Counted from the first letter of the stretch, positions 33,627 to 41,347 are shown. The stretch is 64,000 nucleotides of DNA from Allocatelliglobosispora scoriae (GCF_014204945.1 NZ_JACHMN010000002.1:1130503-1194502); one strand, 5' to 3'. Made by a program: numbers and translations. Notes: a model not told the origin generated them from the sequence alone.

Positions 33627-35006
33627 GTGGCTGACGCCGCACCAGTCGTCGCCGTCATCGGCGCCGGACCCGCTGGGCTCGCCACGCTCAAGGCGTTGGC
33701 CGACGTCGGCGTACCGGCCAAGGGGTTTGACGCGGGCGAGCGCGTCGGCGGCCTGTGGGCCTTCGGCGGACCGCACTCGTCGGCCTACCGGACCCTGCAC
33801 CTCAACACGAGCAGGGGCCGCACGGAGTTCGCCGACTTCCCGATGCCGACCGACTGGCCCGACTACCCCGACCACACCCGGATCGCCTCCTACCTCCAGG
33901 AGTACGCCGACCGCTACGACCTCACCGACCGCGTCGCCCTGCGGCACACGGTGGACCGGGTGGAGCAGCTGGCCGACGGCCGCTGGGCGGTGACCGCGAC
34001 CGGACCCGACGGCACCGCCACCGAGGTCTTCGCCGCCGTCGTCGTCGCCAACGGCCACAACAGCCGCCCGCGGATGGCGGTCTATCCCGGCACCCCCGCC
34101 GTCGCGGAGCTGCACAGCCACGACTACCGCGACCCCAGCCAGCTCGCCGGGAAGCGGGTCCTCGTCGTCGGCGGCGGCAACTCGGCGATGGACATCGCGG
34201 TCGACGCCTCCCACGTCGCCGAACGCACCCTGCTCTCGCTGCGCCGAGGCGTCTGGATCGTGCCGAAGCACCTGCTCGGCAAGCCGTCGGACACCCTCAA
34301 CGGCGCGCTCGCCAAGCGCCTGCCGTGGCGCGTGCGCCAGGTGATCAGCCAGACGATGCTGCGCCTCACCGTCGGCTCCCCCACCCGCTACGGGCTGCCT
34401 GAACCCGAGCACGGCTTCCTGCAGGACCATCCGACACTCTCCGACGCCCTGCTGTCGCGCCTGAGCCACGGCGAGATCGACCCGCGCCCGGGGATCGAGC
34501 GCATCGACAGCAGCGTCGTCACCTTCGTCGACGGCACCCGCGAGCAGGTCGACCTCATCGTCTGGTGCACCGGCTACCGCATCGACCTGCCCTTCCTCGA
34601 TCCGGCGCTGCTGGGGCCGGGCGCCGATCGGCTGCCGCTCTACCGCCGGATCTTCCACCTCGACGCGCCCGGGCTCATGTTCGTCGGCCTGATGCAGTCC
34701 ACCGGTGCCGCGCTGCCCGTCGTGGAGGCGCAGGCCAGGCTCGTCGCGGGGCACCTAGCCGGGGCCTACGCCCTGCCCACCCGGGCCGAGCAGGCCGCCG
34801 ACTGCGACGCCGTCCTGCGGGCCGCCACGCAGCGGTGGGGCGACCGCCGACCGGCGATGCGGATCGACTTCGACGCCTACCTCGAGCTCGCCGCGCGGGA
34901 GCTGCGCGACGGTGCCCGGCGTCGCGACCGGGGGCGCGGGATCACCTGGCCTTCGCCTCCTACTCGCCCCGAGAATTCTTCGAGCCTGGAGAGTGCAGCC
35001 CGATGA
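33627..35006 (+). CDS. Flavin-containing monooxygenase (FMO-like, FAD/NADPH)
   Basis: A protein of 459 residues with the FAD-binding Rossmann motif GAGPAG (12-17) and the NADPH-binding motif GGGNSAMD (about 187-194). The linking FMO-type segment contains ELHSHDYRD, and the C-terminal ATG-like motif is WCTGY. The family oxygenates nucleophilic heteroatoms or ketones using NADPH and O2. A CCGGAGGT ribosome-binding site precedes the GTG start. The gene overlaps the SDR gene by 4 bp (ATGA). With an exporter or importer and a TetR repressor, this looks like an inducible catabolic or detoxification unit; the substrate is not deducible. Confidence 0.87.
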   Translation: MADAAPVVAVIGAGPAGLATLKALADVGVPAKGFDAGERVGGLWAFGGPHSSAYRTLHLNTSRGRTEFADFPMPTDWPDYPDHTRIASYLQEYADRYDLTDRVALRHTVDRVEQLADGRWAVTATGPDGTATEVFAAVVVANGHNSRPRMAVYPGTPAVAELHSHDYRDPSQLAGKRVLVVGGGNSAMDIAVDASHVAERTLLSLRRGVWIVPKHLLGKPSDTLNGALAKRLPWRVRQVISQTMLRLTVGSPTRYGLPEPEHGFLQDHPTLSDALLSRLSHGEIDPRPGIERIDSSVVTFVDGTREQVDLIVWCTGYRIDLPFLDPALLGPGADRLPLYRRIFHLDAPGLMFVGLMQSTGAALPVVEAQARLVAGHLAGAYALPTRAEQAADCDAVLRAATQRWGDRRPAMRIDFDAYLELAARELRDGARRRDRGRGITWPSPPTRPENSSSLESAAR

Positions 35007-35830
35007 GTGATCTGACCGGACGCCGCGCCATCGTCACCGGCGCGAGCGGCACCTTCGGGCGGCTGCTCTGCCATACCCTCACCGCGGCCGGAGCCCGAGT
35101 CGTCGGCATCGACCTGCACGGCGGGGAGGTCGACGGGGTGACGGTCCTCTCGTGCGACCTGACCGACACCGCGGCGGCGGCAGCGGCCGTGGAGTCGGCC
35201 GCCCAGCTCCTCGGCGGGCTCGACCTGCTGATCAACAACGCCGGGGTGGGCGGGCCGGCGCCGGCCGAGTTCGCGCCGGGCGCGGCGGCTCGGCAGCAGA
35301 TCGAGGTCAACCTCGTGGCGGCGTGGGCCGTGACGGCGGCTGCCGTTCCGGCGCTGGAAGCCTCGCGCGGGCGGGTGATCTTCGTGGCGAGCCGGATGGC
35401 GGTGCTGCCGCTGCCGCTGGCCGCCGCCTACGGGGTGAGCAAGCGGGCACTGGTCGCCTACGCCGACGCACTGCGGCTGGAGGTGGGTACGCACATCGGG
35501 GTGAGCGTGGTCTACCCCAGCATGGTGGCCTCACCGATCCACGACGCCTCGGCCGAGGCCGGGCTGTCGTTGCAGGGGGTGTCGCGGCTGGAGCCCGTCG
35601 AGGGCGTGATCGCCGCGATCCTGCGGGCGGCGACGGCGCGGAAGGCACCATCCAATGTGGCCACCACCCGGCGGGGGCGGTTCGAGATGGCGATCGCGCG
35701 GCACCTGCCGTCGGTGGCCGGGCTGATGGTGCGCCGGACGATCGCGACCCGGATCGCGGCGGGGGACCTGGACCGGGCGCCGCTGGCGGCCGGGATGGTC
35801 CGCCGACACGGCCGCACGCCAGCCGCGTAG
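35003..35830 (+). CDS. Short-chain dehydrogenase/reductase
   Basis: A classical SDR of 275 residues. The NAD(P)-binding TGASGTFG is at 12-19, NNAG at 78-81, and the catalytic Ser130, Tyr143 and Lys147 (Y-x-x-x-K) are all present. It oxidises or reduces a hydroxyl/carbonyl pair, probably supplying or consuming the substrate of the monooxygenase to which it is translationally coupled. A C-terminal extension of about 40 residues with basic clusters resembles that of SDRs linked to mycobacterial-type lipid or steroid metabolism. Confidence 0.87.
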   Translation: MSDLTGRRAIVTGASGTFGRLLCHTLTAAGARVVGIDLHGGEVDGVTVLSCDLTDTAAAAAAVESAAQLLGGLDLLINNAGVGGPAPAEFAPGAAARQQIEVNLVAAWAVTAAAVPALEASRGRVIFVASRMAVLPLPLAAAYGVSKRALVAYADALRLEVGTHIGVSVVYPSMVASPIHDASAEAGLSLQGVSRLEPVEGVIAAILRAATARKAPSNVATTRRGRFEMAIARHLPSVAGLMVRRTIATRIAAGDLDRAPLAAGMVRRHGRTPAA

Positions 35831-35893
35831 CGGCCCGGCCCGGCCCGGCCGCGTAGCGTGAGCGAGCCGCCTTTTCGCAGCGCTGGCGCTCCC

Positions 35894-35968
35894 TGATCGT
35901 GCAGAAAGCCGGAAACATGCCCCTCGCGCCGGTCGCGTAGGGCATGTTTCCGGCTTTCTGCACGATCA
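35894..35968. terminator. 29-bp-arm perfect hairpin
   Basis: Perfect arms at 35894-35922 and 35940-35968 enclose a 17-base loop. It lies after the SDR gene and before the convergent TetR gene. The right arm is also the beginning of the tandem repeat array that follows. Confidence 0.75.
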
Positions 35969-36101
35969 AGGGGGTGCGCCGCGCCCGCCGGCTTTCTGCA
36001 CGATCAAGGGGGTGCGCCGCGCCCGCCGGCTTTCTGCACGATCACGGGGATGCACCGCGCCCGCTAGCTTCTTGCGCGATCATGGGGGTGCGCCGCGCCC
36101 G
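35950..36101. repeat. 38-bp tandem repeat, four units
   Basis: Units start at 35950, 35988, 36026 and 36064 with an exact 38-bp period. The first two are identical, the third has a few changes and the last is degenerate. The core is GGCTTTCTGCACGATCA followed by GGGGTGCGCCGCGCCCG. The unit start is part of the hairpin arm, so each copy could pair with the hairpin's left arm. Confidence 0.8.
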
Positions 36102-36734
36102 CTAGCGCTGCTGCCAGCGCCAGCTGAGCTCCATCGCCGTCGGCGGCGGGCCCGGCAGCTCTCCCGCGTCTCGCGCCGACAGCCCCGCGAGCTGCACCGC
36201 GAGGTAGCGTCGCCGCAGCTCGGCGCTGCGCACCGCATCCGGGACCCGGACCGCCGCGCACCCCTCCAGGACGAGGACCAGGTCGGCGGTGACCACCTCC
36301 GGCCGCAGCTTCCCGGACCGGTGTGCCCGGACGAAGATGCCCTCCGCCAGCTCGCCTGCCCGCATCGCGTCGCGGTTCATCTCCTCGGTCGGGGTGAAGG
36401 TCCCGGCGAGGTGCACCGTGAGCGAGTGCACGTCGGCGTCGACGATCCGCTCGACGAAGCCGGTGAACGCCCGCCAGTCGTCCGGCTCGTCGGCGGCCGC
36501 CTCGGCCTCGGCGATGTAGCGGAGCAGGCCGTCGTGGCAGAGCTTGCGGAGCAGGTCTTCCTTGGCGGCGTACCGCCGATAGAGCGCGCCGATGCCGACT
36601 GCCGCGCGCTCGGCGACCGCGGCGATCGGCGCGGACGGGTTGGCGAGGAAGACCTCGCGGGCCGCGGTGAGGATGACCTCGTCGTTGCGCGCGGCCTGGC
36701 CCCGGCGGCCGGAGAGGCCGGAAGTCACTGTCAT
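36102..36734 (-). CDS. TetR-family repressor divergent from epoxide hydrolase
   Basis: A protein of 210 residues with a TetR N-terminal HTH (VILTAAREVFLANPSAPIAA, VAERAAVGIGALYRRYAAKE) and a C-terminal domain of the type seen in actinomycete YcdC/AefR-like regulators (VVTADLVLVLEGCA). Two dyads in the 113-bp divergent region (36753-36767 and 36786-36802) are the likely operators, so it should repress both itself and the hydrolase. Confidence 0.88.
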   Translation of the reverse strand: MTVTSGLSGRRGQAARNDEVILTAAREVFLANPSAPIAAVAERAAVGIGALYRRYAAKEDLLRKLCHDGLLRYIAEAEAAADEPDDWRAFTGFVERIVDADVHSLTVHLAGTFTPTEEMNRDAMRAGELAEGIFVRAHRSGKLRPEVVTADLVLVLEGCAAVRVPDAVRSAELRRRYLAVQLAGLSARDAGELPGPPPTAMELSWRWQQR

Positions 36735-36752
36735 GGCACCGAGATTAACACT

Positions 36753-36767
36753 GGAACGGATCGTTCC
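36753..36767. promoter_or_regulatory. TetR operator A (tetR / epoxide hydrolase)
   Basis: A perfect dyad GGAACG-GAT-CGTTCC. It overlaps the -35 element (TGGAAC, 36752-36757) of a promoter whose -10 is TACAGT (36775-36780), spacer 17, reading toward the hydrolase. Confidence 0.7.
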
Positions 36768-36785
36768 GCTCTGCTACAGTTGAAA

Positions 36786-36802
36786 CGGAACGAAGCATTC
36801 CG
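36786..36802. promoter_or_regulatory. TetR operator B (tetR / epoxide hydrolase)
   Basis: A near-perfect dyad CGGAACG-AAG-CATTCCG with the same arms as operator A and one mismatch. Its centre is 34 bp from operator A. It falls just downstream of the hydrolase -10 element. Confidence 0.65.
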
Positions 36803-36847
36803 CTCCAGTCGACCAGAGAATCAGAGCACAACTCACGGAGGCACACC

Positions 36848-37987
36848 ATGACCGAGATCCGCCCATTCCGCGTCGAGATCCCTCAGGCTCGGCTCGACGA
36901 CGTGCGCGACCGGCTGACCCGGGCGCTGTGGCCGCACGAGCTGCCGGGCGTCGGCGCGGCCTACGGTGTGACCAACGAGCGGGTCCGCGCGCTGGCCGCG
37001 TTCTGGCTCGACGAGTTCGACTGGCGCGCCACCGAGAAGCGGCTCAACTCCCTCGACCAGTTCACCACCGAGATCAACGGTGAGCAGATCCACTTCATCC
37101 ACGTGCGGTCCTCGCGCGAGGACGCGACGCCGCTGATCCTGACCCACGGCTGGCCCGGCTCGGTCCTGGAGTACCTCGACGTCATCGAGCCGCTGACCGA
37201 GCCGGCCGACCCCACCGACCCCGCGTTCCACCTGGTCATCCCGTCGCTGCCCGGCTTCGGCTTCTCCGGACCGACGCAGAGCACCGGCTGGGGCACCCAC
37301 CGGACGGCGGCGGCCTGGGTCGAGCTGATGGAGCGCCTGGGCTACCGGCGCTACGGGGCGGTCGGCAACGACGGCGGGTCGATGATCTCGCCGATCATGG
37401 GCCGGCTCGCACCGGAGAGCGTGATCGGCACGCACGTCACGCAGATCTTCTCCTTCCCCTCGGGCGACCCGGCCGAGTTCGCGACGCTCACCGCCGAGGA
37501 CCACGCGGCGCTGGCGAAGCTGCAGTGGTTCGTCGACAACCTGTCGGCCTTCAACACCCTGCACAGCCAGCAGCCGCAGACGATCGCGTTCGCGCTCGCC
37601 GACTCGCCGGTCGGGCTGCTCGCGTGGAACGGGCAGCTCTTCGGCGAGAACCTCGATCCCGAATTCGTCGTCGCCAACATCGCGCTCTACTGGCTGACCG
37701 GCACCGCGGCGTCGTCGATCCGGTTCTACTACGAGGACGCGCACCACCAGGCGGAGCCCGCGGGGCCGACGACCGTGCCGCTGGGGCTGGCGATGTTCGC
37801 CGGTGACTTCCAGTCGATCCGGACCTTCGCCGAGCGCGACCACGGCAACATCGTGAGCTGGCACTCCTACGACGTCGGCACCGCGGCCGGCTCCGAGCGC
37901 GACGCGGCCGGTCACTACGCGGCTCACGAGGCGCCCGAGGTGCTCGCCGCCGACATCCGCGGCTTCTTCGGGAGCCTGTCCGCCTGA
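36848..37987 (+). CDS. Epoxide hydrolase (EHN-type alpha/beta hydrolase)
   Basis: A protein of 379 residues. The N-terminal EHN domain (FRVEIPQARLDDVRDRLTRA) and the alpha/beta-hydrolase core are clear: oxyanion motif HGWPGS (100-105), nucleophile in GNDGG (Asp175), and a catalytic histidine in HYAAHEAPE near the C-terminus. Such enzymes hydrolyse epoxides to diols via an alkyl-enzyme ester. GGAGG precedes the ATG. It stands alone under control of the divergent TetR and ends at a long hairpin. The absence of a co-transcribed monooxygenase points to detoxification rather than a complete pathway. Confidence 0.9.
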   Translation: MTEIRPFRVEIPQARLDDVRDRLTRALWPHELPGVGAAYGVTNERVRALAAFWLDEFDWRATEKRLNSLDQFTTEINGEQIHFIHVRSSREDATPLILTHGWPGSVLEYLDVIEPLTEPADPTDPAFHLVIPSLPGFGFSGPTQSTGWGTHRTAAAWVELMERLGYRRYGAVGNDGGSMISPIMGRLAPESVIGTHVTQIFSFPSGDPAEFATLTAEDHAALAKLQWFVDNLSAFNTLHSQQPQTIAFALADSPVGLLAWNGQLFGENLDPEFVVANIALYWLTGTAASSIRFYYEDAHHQAEPAGPTTVPLGLAMFAGDFQSIRTFAERDHGNIVSWHSYDVGTAAGSERDAAGHYAAHEAPEVLAADIRGFFGSLSA

Positions 37988-38018
37988 TGCGGCATCGGAG
38001 GACGCGCCGCTGCGCTGT

Positions 38019-38059
38019 CCGCTTCAGCACCAACTCTTGAAGAGTTGGTGCTGAAGCGG
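38019..38059. terminator. 20-bp-arm perfect hairpin between convergent genes
   Basis: Arms 38019-38038 and 38040-38059 are perfectly complementary around a single G, so the real loop is a few bases. It lies between the epoxide hydrolase stop and the stop of the ribosomal protection gene. Confidence 0.75.
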
Positions 38060-38073
38060 TGTGTGGCCTCCGG

Positions 38074-40035
38074 TCACACCCGTCGCACCACGTGCAGCAG
38101 GTATTCGCGGCGGTTGAGCGGATTGTGGTCCGTCCGCGACCGCTCCGGCGGCACCCCGACCACCGGCCGGTAGTGGTCGAACACCGTCTCCAGCACCCCT
38201 TCGCCGCTGGTCAGCCCGGGCAGCTGCAGCTCCAGCCCGTGCACCCGGTCGGCCGGGAGCTCTCCCTCCACTATGGAGGTCGTGCCGGCCGCCGACGATG
38301 TCTGCGGGATCGCGCCCAGTCGGACCAGCGCGGGCAGCATCGATCCGAAGATCCCCGACGGGATCTCCAGCCGGAACCGGTGCATCGGCTCGCAGACGGT
38401 CGTCCCGGCCGCCCGCAGCGCGTCCATCAACACCAGCGGCGTGAGCAGGCGGAAGTCGCCTCCCGTACTCGACATGCTCTTGTCGAACGTGCCGTGCGCG
38501 TGACTCTGCCGCGCCCAGTAGCCCGAGTGCGTCATCACCACCTCGCAGTCGGGCACCTGCCAGCCGTGCAGCCCCTGTCCGAGCGTCTCCCGGACGGTCT
38601 CCTCGACCGCGGTCATGAACGCCAGCGGCATCGAGCCGAGCTCGACCTCCAGGCGGTATCGCACACCGGTGCCGACCGGCGCGGGCTCGACACGCAGCCC
38701 GATCGTCGCGAGGAACGGATTGGGGCCCTTCGCGATGAACTCCACCGCCGCGCCGACGCCGTCGAGCCGCTCGATGCAGATCGTCGTCGTCTCCCGGAAG
38801 GTCACCATCAGCCCGAACTCGTCGGCGAGCGTGGCCTGGATGACCTCCTTCTGCACCTCGCCGTAGAGCGAGACGGACAGCTCCTGCCGCAGCTCGTCCT
38901 GGCGCAGGTTGATCAGCGGGTCCTGATCGGCGAGCTGGGTGAGCGCGGCGTGCAGCGCACCCCGGTCGGCGGCCCGGACCGAGCTGACGACCGTCTCCAG
39001 CGTCGGCGGGGCGAAGTGCCGCGAGACCGGTGCGGCCTCGCCCAGCCGGTCGCCGATCCGCACATCGCCGAGGCCCCACACCTTGGCGATCTGCCCGGCG
39101 GTGACCTGGTCGCGCCGGTCCAGCGTGCCGTCGGCGAAGACCCCGATCCCGGTGACCTTGCCCGGCTCGCCCCGGTCGAGCTGCAGCCTGTCTCTTACAC
39201 GCAGGGTCCCGGCGAACATCCGCACGATGCCGACCCGCTCCCCCGCCGCGCCGCGCTCGACCTTGAAGACGGTGCCCGAGGCGGGCGCGGTCGCGTCGGC
39301 ACCGGCGGCCGGGAGCAGCTCCCGAACTCCGGCCATCAGCTCCGCGACCCCCGCACCGGTGATCGCCGACCCGAAGAACACCGGGTGAACGAGCGCCCGG
39401 CCGGTCTGTGCCACCAGCTCCGCGCGCGCCCGCCCGGCCGTGATCCCCGATTCATCCGCCACGTACGCCGAGAGCAGCTCCTCGTCGTGCTCCGCGAGCA
39501 CCTCGAGCCCGGTGCGGTCCCGGTGGGGGACGAACGACGCGTCCGGGGTCCCGAGCCCGGACGCCGACCCCATCGGGATGATCGCCGGGGTGAGCCGCTC
39601 GGCGATGGCGCGCAGCAGCTCCGCCTCGCGGGCGCCACGACGGTCGATCTTGTTGATGAAGAGCAGCGTGGGGATCCGCAGCCGCTGCAGGGCCCGCATC
39701 AGCACCCGGGTCTGCGCCTGCACGCCCTCCACGGCGGAGATGACGAGCACCGCGCCGTCGAGCACGCTGAGCACCCGCTCCACCTCGGCGATGAAGTCCG
39801 GGTGGCCGGGGGTGTCGATCAGGTTGACGGTGGTGTCGCCGACGGCGAACGAGACGACCGCCGACTTGATCGTGATGCCGCGCCGTCGCTCCAGCGCCAG
39901 CGAGTCGGTCTGGGTGCTGCCGTCATCGACACTGCCGATCTCGTCGATGACACCGGCGGCGTAGAGCAGCCGCTCGGTCAGGCTCGTCTTACCAGCGTCG
40001 ACATGGGCGAGAATTCCTAGATTCAGCGTGCTCAA
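38074..40035 (-). CDS. Tetracycline-resistance-type ribosomal protection GTPase (TetM/OtrA-like)
   Basis: An EF-G-like translational GTPase of 653 residues. G1 is AHVDAGKTS (10-18), the switch segment RRGIT follows, G3 is DTPGH (74-78) and G4 NKID (128-131). Domains II-V follow, with the shortened domain arrangement and C-terminal YxxxV-type end (REYLLHVV) of ribosomal protection proteins. These dislodge tetracyclines from the 30S subunit; actinomycete copies may serve resistance or other ribosome rescue. The TTG start at 40035 lies inside a 35-codon leader ORF (39989-40096) with a strong ribosome-binding site, suggesting translational control. Drug resistance itself is not proven by sequence. 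Confidence 0.87.
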   Translation of the reverse strand: MSTLNLGILAHVDAGKTSLTERLLYAAGVIDEIGSVDDGSTQTDSLALERRRGITIKSAVVSFAVGDTTVNLIDTPGHPDFIAEVERVLSVLDGAVLVISAVEGVQAQTRVLMRALQRLRIPTLLFINKIDRRGAREAELLRAIAERLTPAIIPMGSASGLGTPDASFVPHRDRTGLEVLAEHDEELLSAYVADESGITAGRARAELVAQTGRALVHPVFFGSAITGAGVAELMAGVRELLPAAGADATAPASGTVFKVERGAAGERVGIVRMFAGTLRVRDRLQLDRGEPGKVTGIGVFADGTLDRRDQVTAGQIAKVWGLGDVRIGDRLGEAAPVSRHFAPPTLETVVSSVRAADRGALHAALTQLADQDPLINLRQDELRQELSVSLYGEVQKEVIQATLADEFGLMVTFRETTTICIERLDGVGAAVEFIAKGPNPFLATIGLRVEPAPVGTGVRYRLEVELGSMPLAFMTAVEETVRETLGQGLHGWQVPDCEVVMTHSGYWARQSHAHGTFDKSMSSTGGDFRLLTPLVLMDALRAAGTTVCEPMHRFRLEIPSGIFGSMLPALVRLGAIPQTSSAAGTTSIVEGELPADRVHGLELQLPGLTSGEGVLETVFDHYRPVVGVPPERSRTDHNPLNRREYLLHVVRRV

Positions 40036-40096
40036 CAGTCATGTCCTCGAGATAGGCGAATGGTCCTTCCTGGGGTGACATGACTGCAGCTCGCAT
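39989..40096 (-). CDS. Leader peptide ORF overlapping the ribosomal protection gene
   Basis: A 35-codon ORF (MRAAVMSPQEGPFAYLEDMT and onward) with an ideal AAGGAG five bases before its ATG. It overlaps the TTG start of the downstream gene at 40035 in another frame and stops 44 bases inside it. The downstream start itself has no ribosome-binding site of its own, so its translation probably depends on ribosomes on this ORF. Leader peptides controlling ribosome-targeting resistance genes are well known; this one is not a family I recognise. Confidence 0.5.
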   Translation of the reverse strand: MRAAVMSPQEGPFAYLEDMTVEHAESRNSRPCRRW

Positions 40097-40157
40097 CTCA
40101 GCTCCTTGATCGACGTTCTGGTGGCTCCGGCTTCGAGTAGACCAGGAGCCCTTCGGG

Positions 40158-40184
40158 CCCGACAACCGAATTACCCGACAACCG
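40158..40184. repeat. Direct repeat in the leader region of the ribosomal protection gene
   Basis: CCCGACAACCG occurs at 40158 and 40174, a 16-bp period, upstream of the leader ORF. It may be a regulator site or an RNA element. Confidence 0.4.
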
Positions 40185-40211
40185 GATGAGTCGCCCACAC
40201 GGACGAGGGTA

Positions 40212-40263
40212 AGAGTCCGTGTGTGGTCCAGGCAGGCAGCGGCCGGGACCACACACGGACTCT
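40212..40263. terminator. 18-bp-arm hairpin at the GGDEF gene stop
   Basis: Perfect arms 40212-40229 and 40246-40263 enclose a 16-base loop. The right arm includes the stop codon of the GGDEF-like gene. Because the ribosomal protection gene lies downstream on the same strand, the hairpin could terminate the first gene or attenuate read-through into the second. Confidence 0.65.
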
Positions 40264-40876
40264 ATGGGCGGCGCCGGTGCGGACTGTGGACCACAGCCGC
40301 GCAGCAGGCCGCCCGGGGACCCGATCGGGTCGCCGGCGCACCACGGTCCACGGGGGACTCGTGGAGCGAGGGGGTCCGGGGGAGAACCCCGACCGGGTGG
40401 TCGAGGACGAGCGCGAGGTCGGCCGTGGGTTCCAGATCCGCCAGACCCACCGAAACCCTCGCGCGAACACACCTGCCGGATGTCCAGATCGGCTCGGCGA
40501 GGATCCGCGTCATCGTCTGGGCGTCGGGATAGGACGTGCCGTCCATCGTGGTTGAGCTGATCACGACTGCGGCGAACCGGCCGGAGTCGAGATGTGCCGC
40601 CGGGTGGCCGGTGGTGTAGTCGGCGAACCGGCGGGCGACGGCGACGAGCACCAGGTCGCCCACTTCGGACCCGAACTCGTGGGAGATCGCCTCACCGTCG
40701 TCGAGCGCTGCGACGACGGCGACGTGAGGGCAGGGCGATCGACCTTGCCGCAGCGCGGCGAGTTCGTGGAAGGCACGCCGATTGAGCAGGCCGGTGCGGG
40801 GATCGACGTGGGTGGTGTGCCACGTCGTCGCGGCGGTGTCGGTCGGATCCACTGCTGCGTTCCCCTTCCTGCCCAT
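40262..40876 (-). CDS. Degenerate GGDEF-domain protein
   Basis: A protein of about 204 residues if the ATG at 40876 is used; there is no ribosome-binding site, so the start is uncertain. VDPRTGLLNRRAFHELAALR is the N-terminal signature of diguanylate cyclase domains, and VGDLVLVAVARRFADYT the following helix. The catalytic GGDEF position reads LDSGRFAAV, lacking the acidic pair and glycines needed to make cyclic di-GMP, so the domain is probably a non-catalytic sensor or scaffold. The last 40 residues are low complexity. It is divergent from the DUF397 gene. Confidence 0.6.
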   Translation of the reverse strand: MGRKGNAAVDPTDTAATTWHTTHVDPRTGLLNRRAFHELAALRQGRSPCPHVAVVAALDDGEAISHEFGSEVGDLVLVAVARRFADYTTGHPAAHLDSGRFAAVVISSTTMDGTSYPDAQTMTRILAEPIWTSGRCVRARVSVGLADLEPTADLALVLDHPVGVLPRTPSLHESPVDRGAPATRSGPRAACCAAVVHSPHRRRP

Positions 40877-41007
40877 GCGGCGGCTATCCGCAGGTGACCG
40901 ATCGGCTCGTGCAGGGCTTCGGTCGTCTGCGACCAGCGGGTTGATGGTTGGGAATACATCACCAAACGTCAGCGACCCGGTGCAGGCCACTTGCGTTATG
41001 ATGCGCC

Positions 41008-41044
41008 TTGCACATGGCAAATGCAAGCGCAGATGCACGTGCAT
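41008..41044. promoter_or_regulatory. Clustered palindromes upstream of DUF397 gene
   Basis: TTGC-ACATG-GCAA (41008-41020) and a perfect ATGCACGTGCAT (41033-41044) lie 24 bp apart centre to centre, within a larger CAAATGCA/TGCATTTG dyad. A TATGAT -10 element stands just upstream (40997-41002), so the sites would fall at or after the transcription start. They are candidate operators for the downstream Scr1-like regulator. Confidence 0.5.
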
Positions 41045-41095
41045 TTGACTCGGGAACGTCGGTTGAGGACGTCTGCGGTGGATGAGGGGTGCGTC

Positions 41096-41347
41096 ATGGC
41101 GAGGAGTGCCTCCGGCGGCGGCCCAGGCGACCAGTCGCCCGGCTGCGCGGAGCTGACATGGCGCAAGAGCGGGCGCAGCAACGCGAGCGGCAACTGTGTC
41201 GAGGTGGCCCGGCTCCCCTACGGCGAGGGCGTCGCGGTCCGCAATTCCCGCGATCCCGATGGATCGGCACTGGTCTTCACGCACGCCGAGATCGCCGCGT
41301 TCCTCTGCGGCGTCTACGACGGCGACTTCGACGACCTGATCGACTAG
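41096..41347 (+). CDS. DUF397 domain protein
   Basis: A small protein of 83 residues. The DUF397 core is unmistakable: LTWRKSGRSNASGNCVEVA, VAVRNSRDPDGSALVFTHAE and IAAFLCGVYDGDFDDL. DUF397 proteins are small partners of Scr1-type XRE regulators in streptomycetes and relatives and are thought to modulate them in development and antibiotic control. GAGGGG six bases before the ATG supports the start. The partner XRE gene begins 170 bp downstream on the same strand. Confidence 0.88.
   Translation: MARSASGGGPGDQSPGCAELTWRKSGRSNASGNCVEVARLPYGEGVAVRNSRDPDGSALVFTHAEIAAFLCGVYDGDFDDLID

Larger units (their letters stand above)
35831..36101. other. Convergent intergenic region with repeats
   Basis: These 271 bp between the SDR and TetR genes hold no gene. 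They begin with a short GGCCC tandem run, then a 29-bp-arm hairpin, then four 38-bp tandem repeats that reach the TetR stop codon. Confidence 0.75.

Noticed and set aside
35950-36101. Possible CRISPR array
   Set aside because: The 38-bp units are contiguous with no unique spacers between them, and no cas gene is present.
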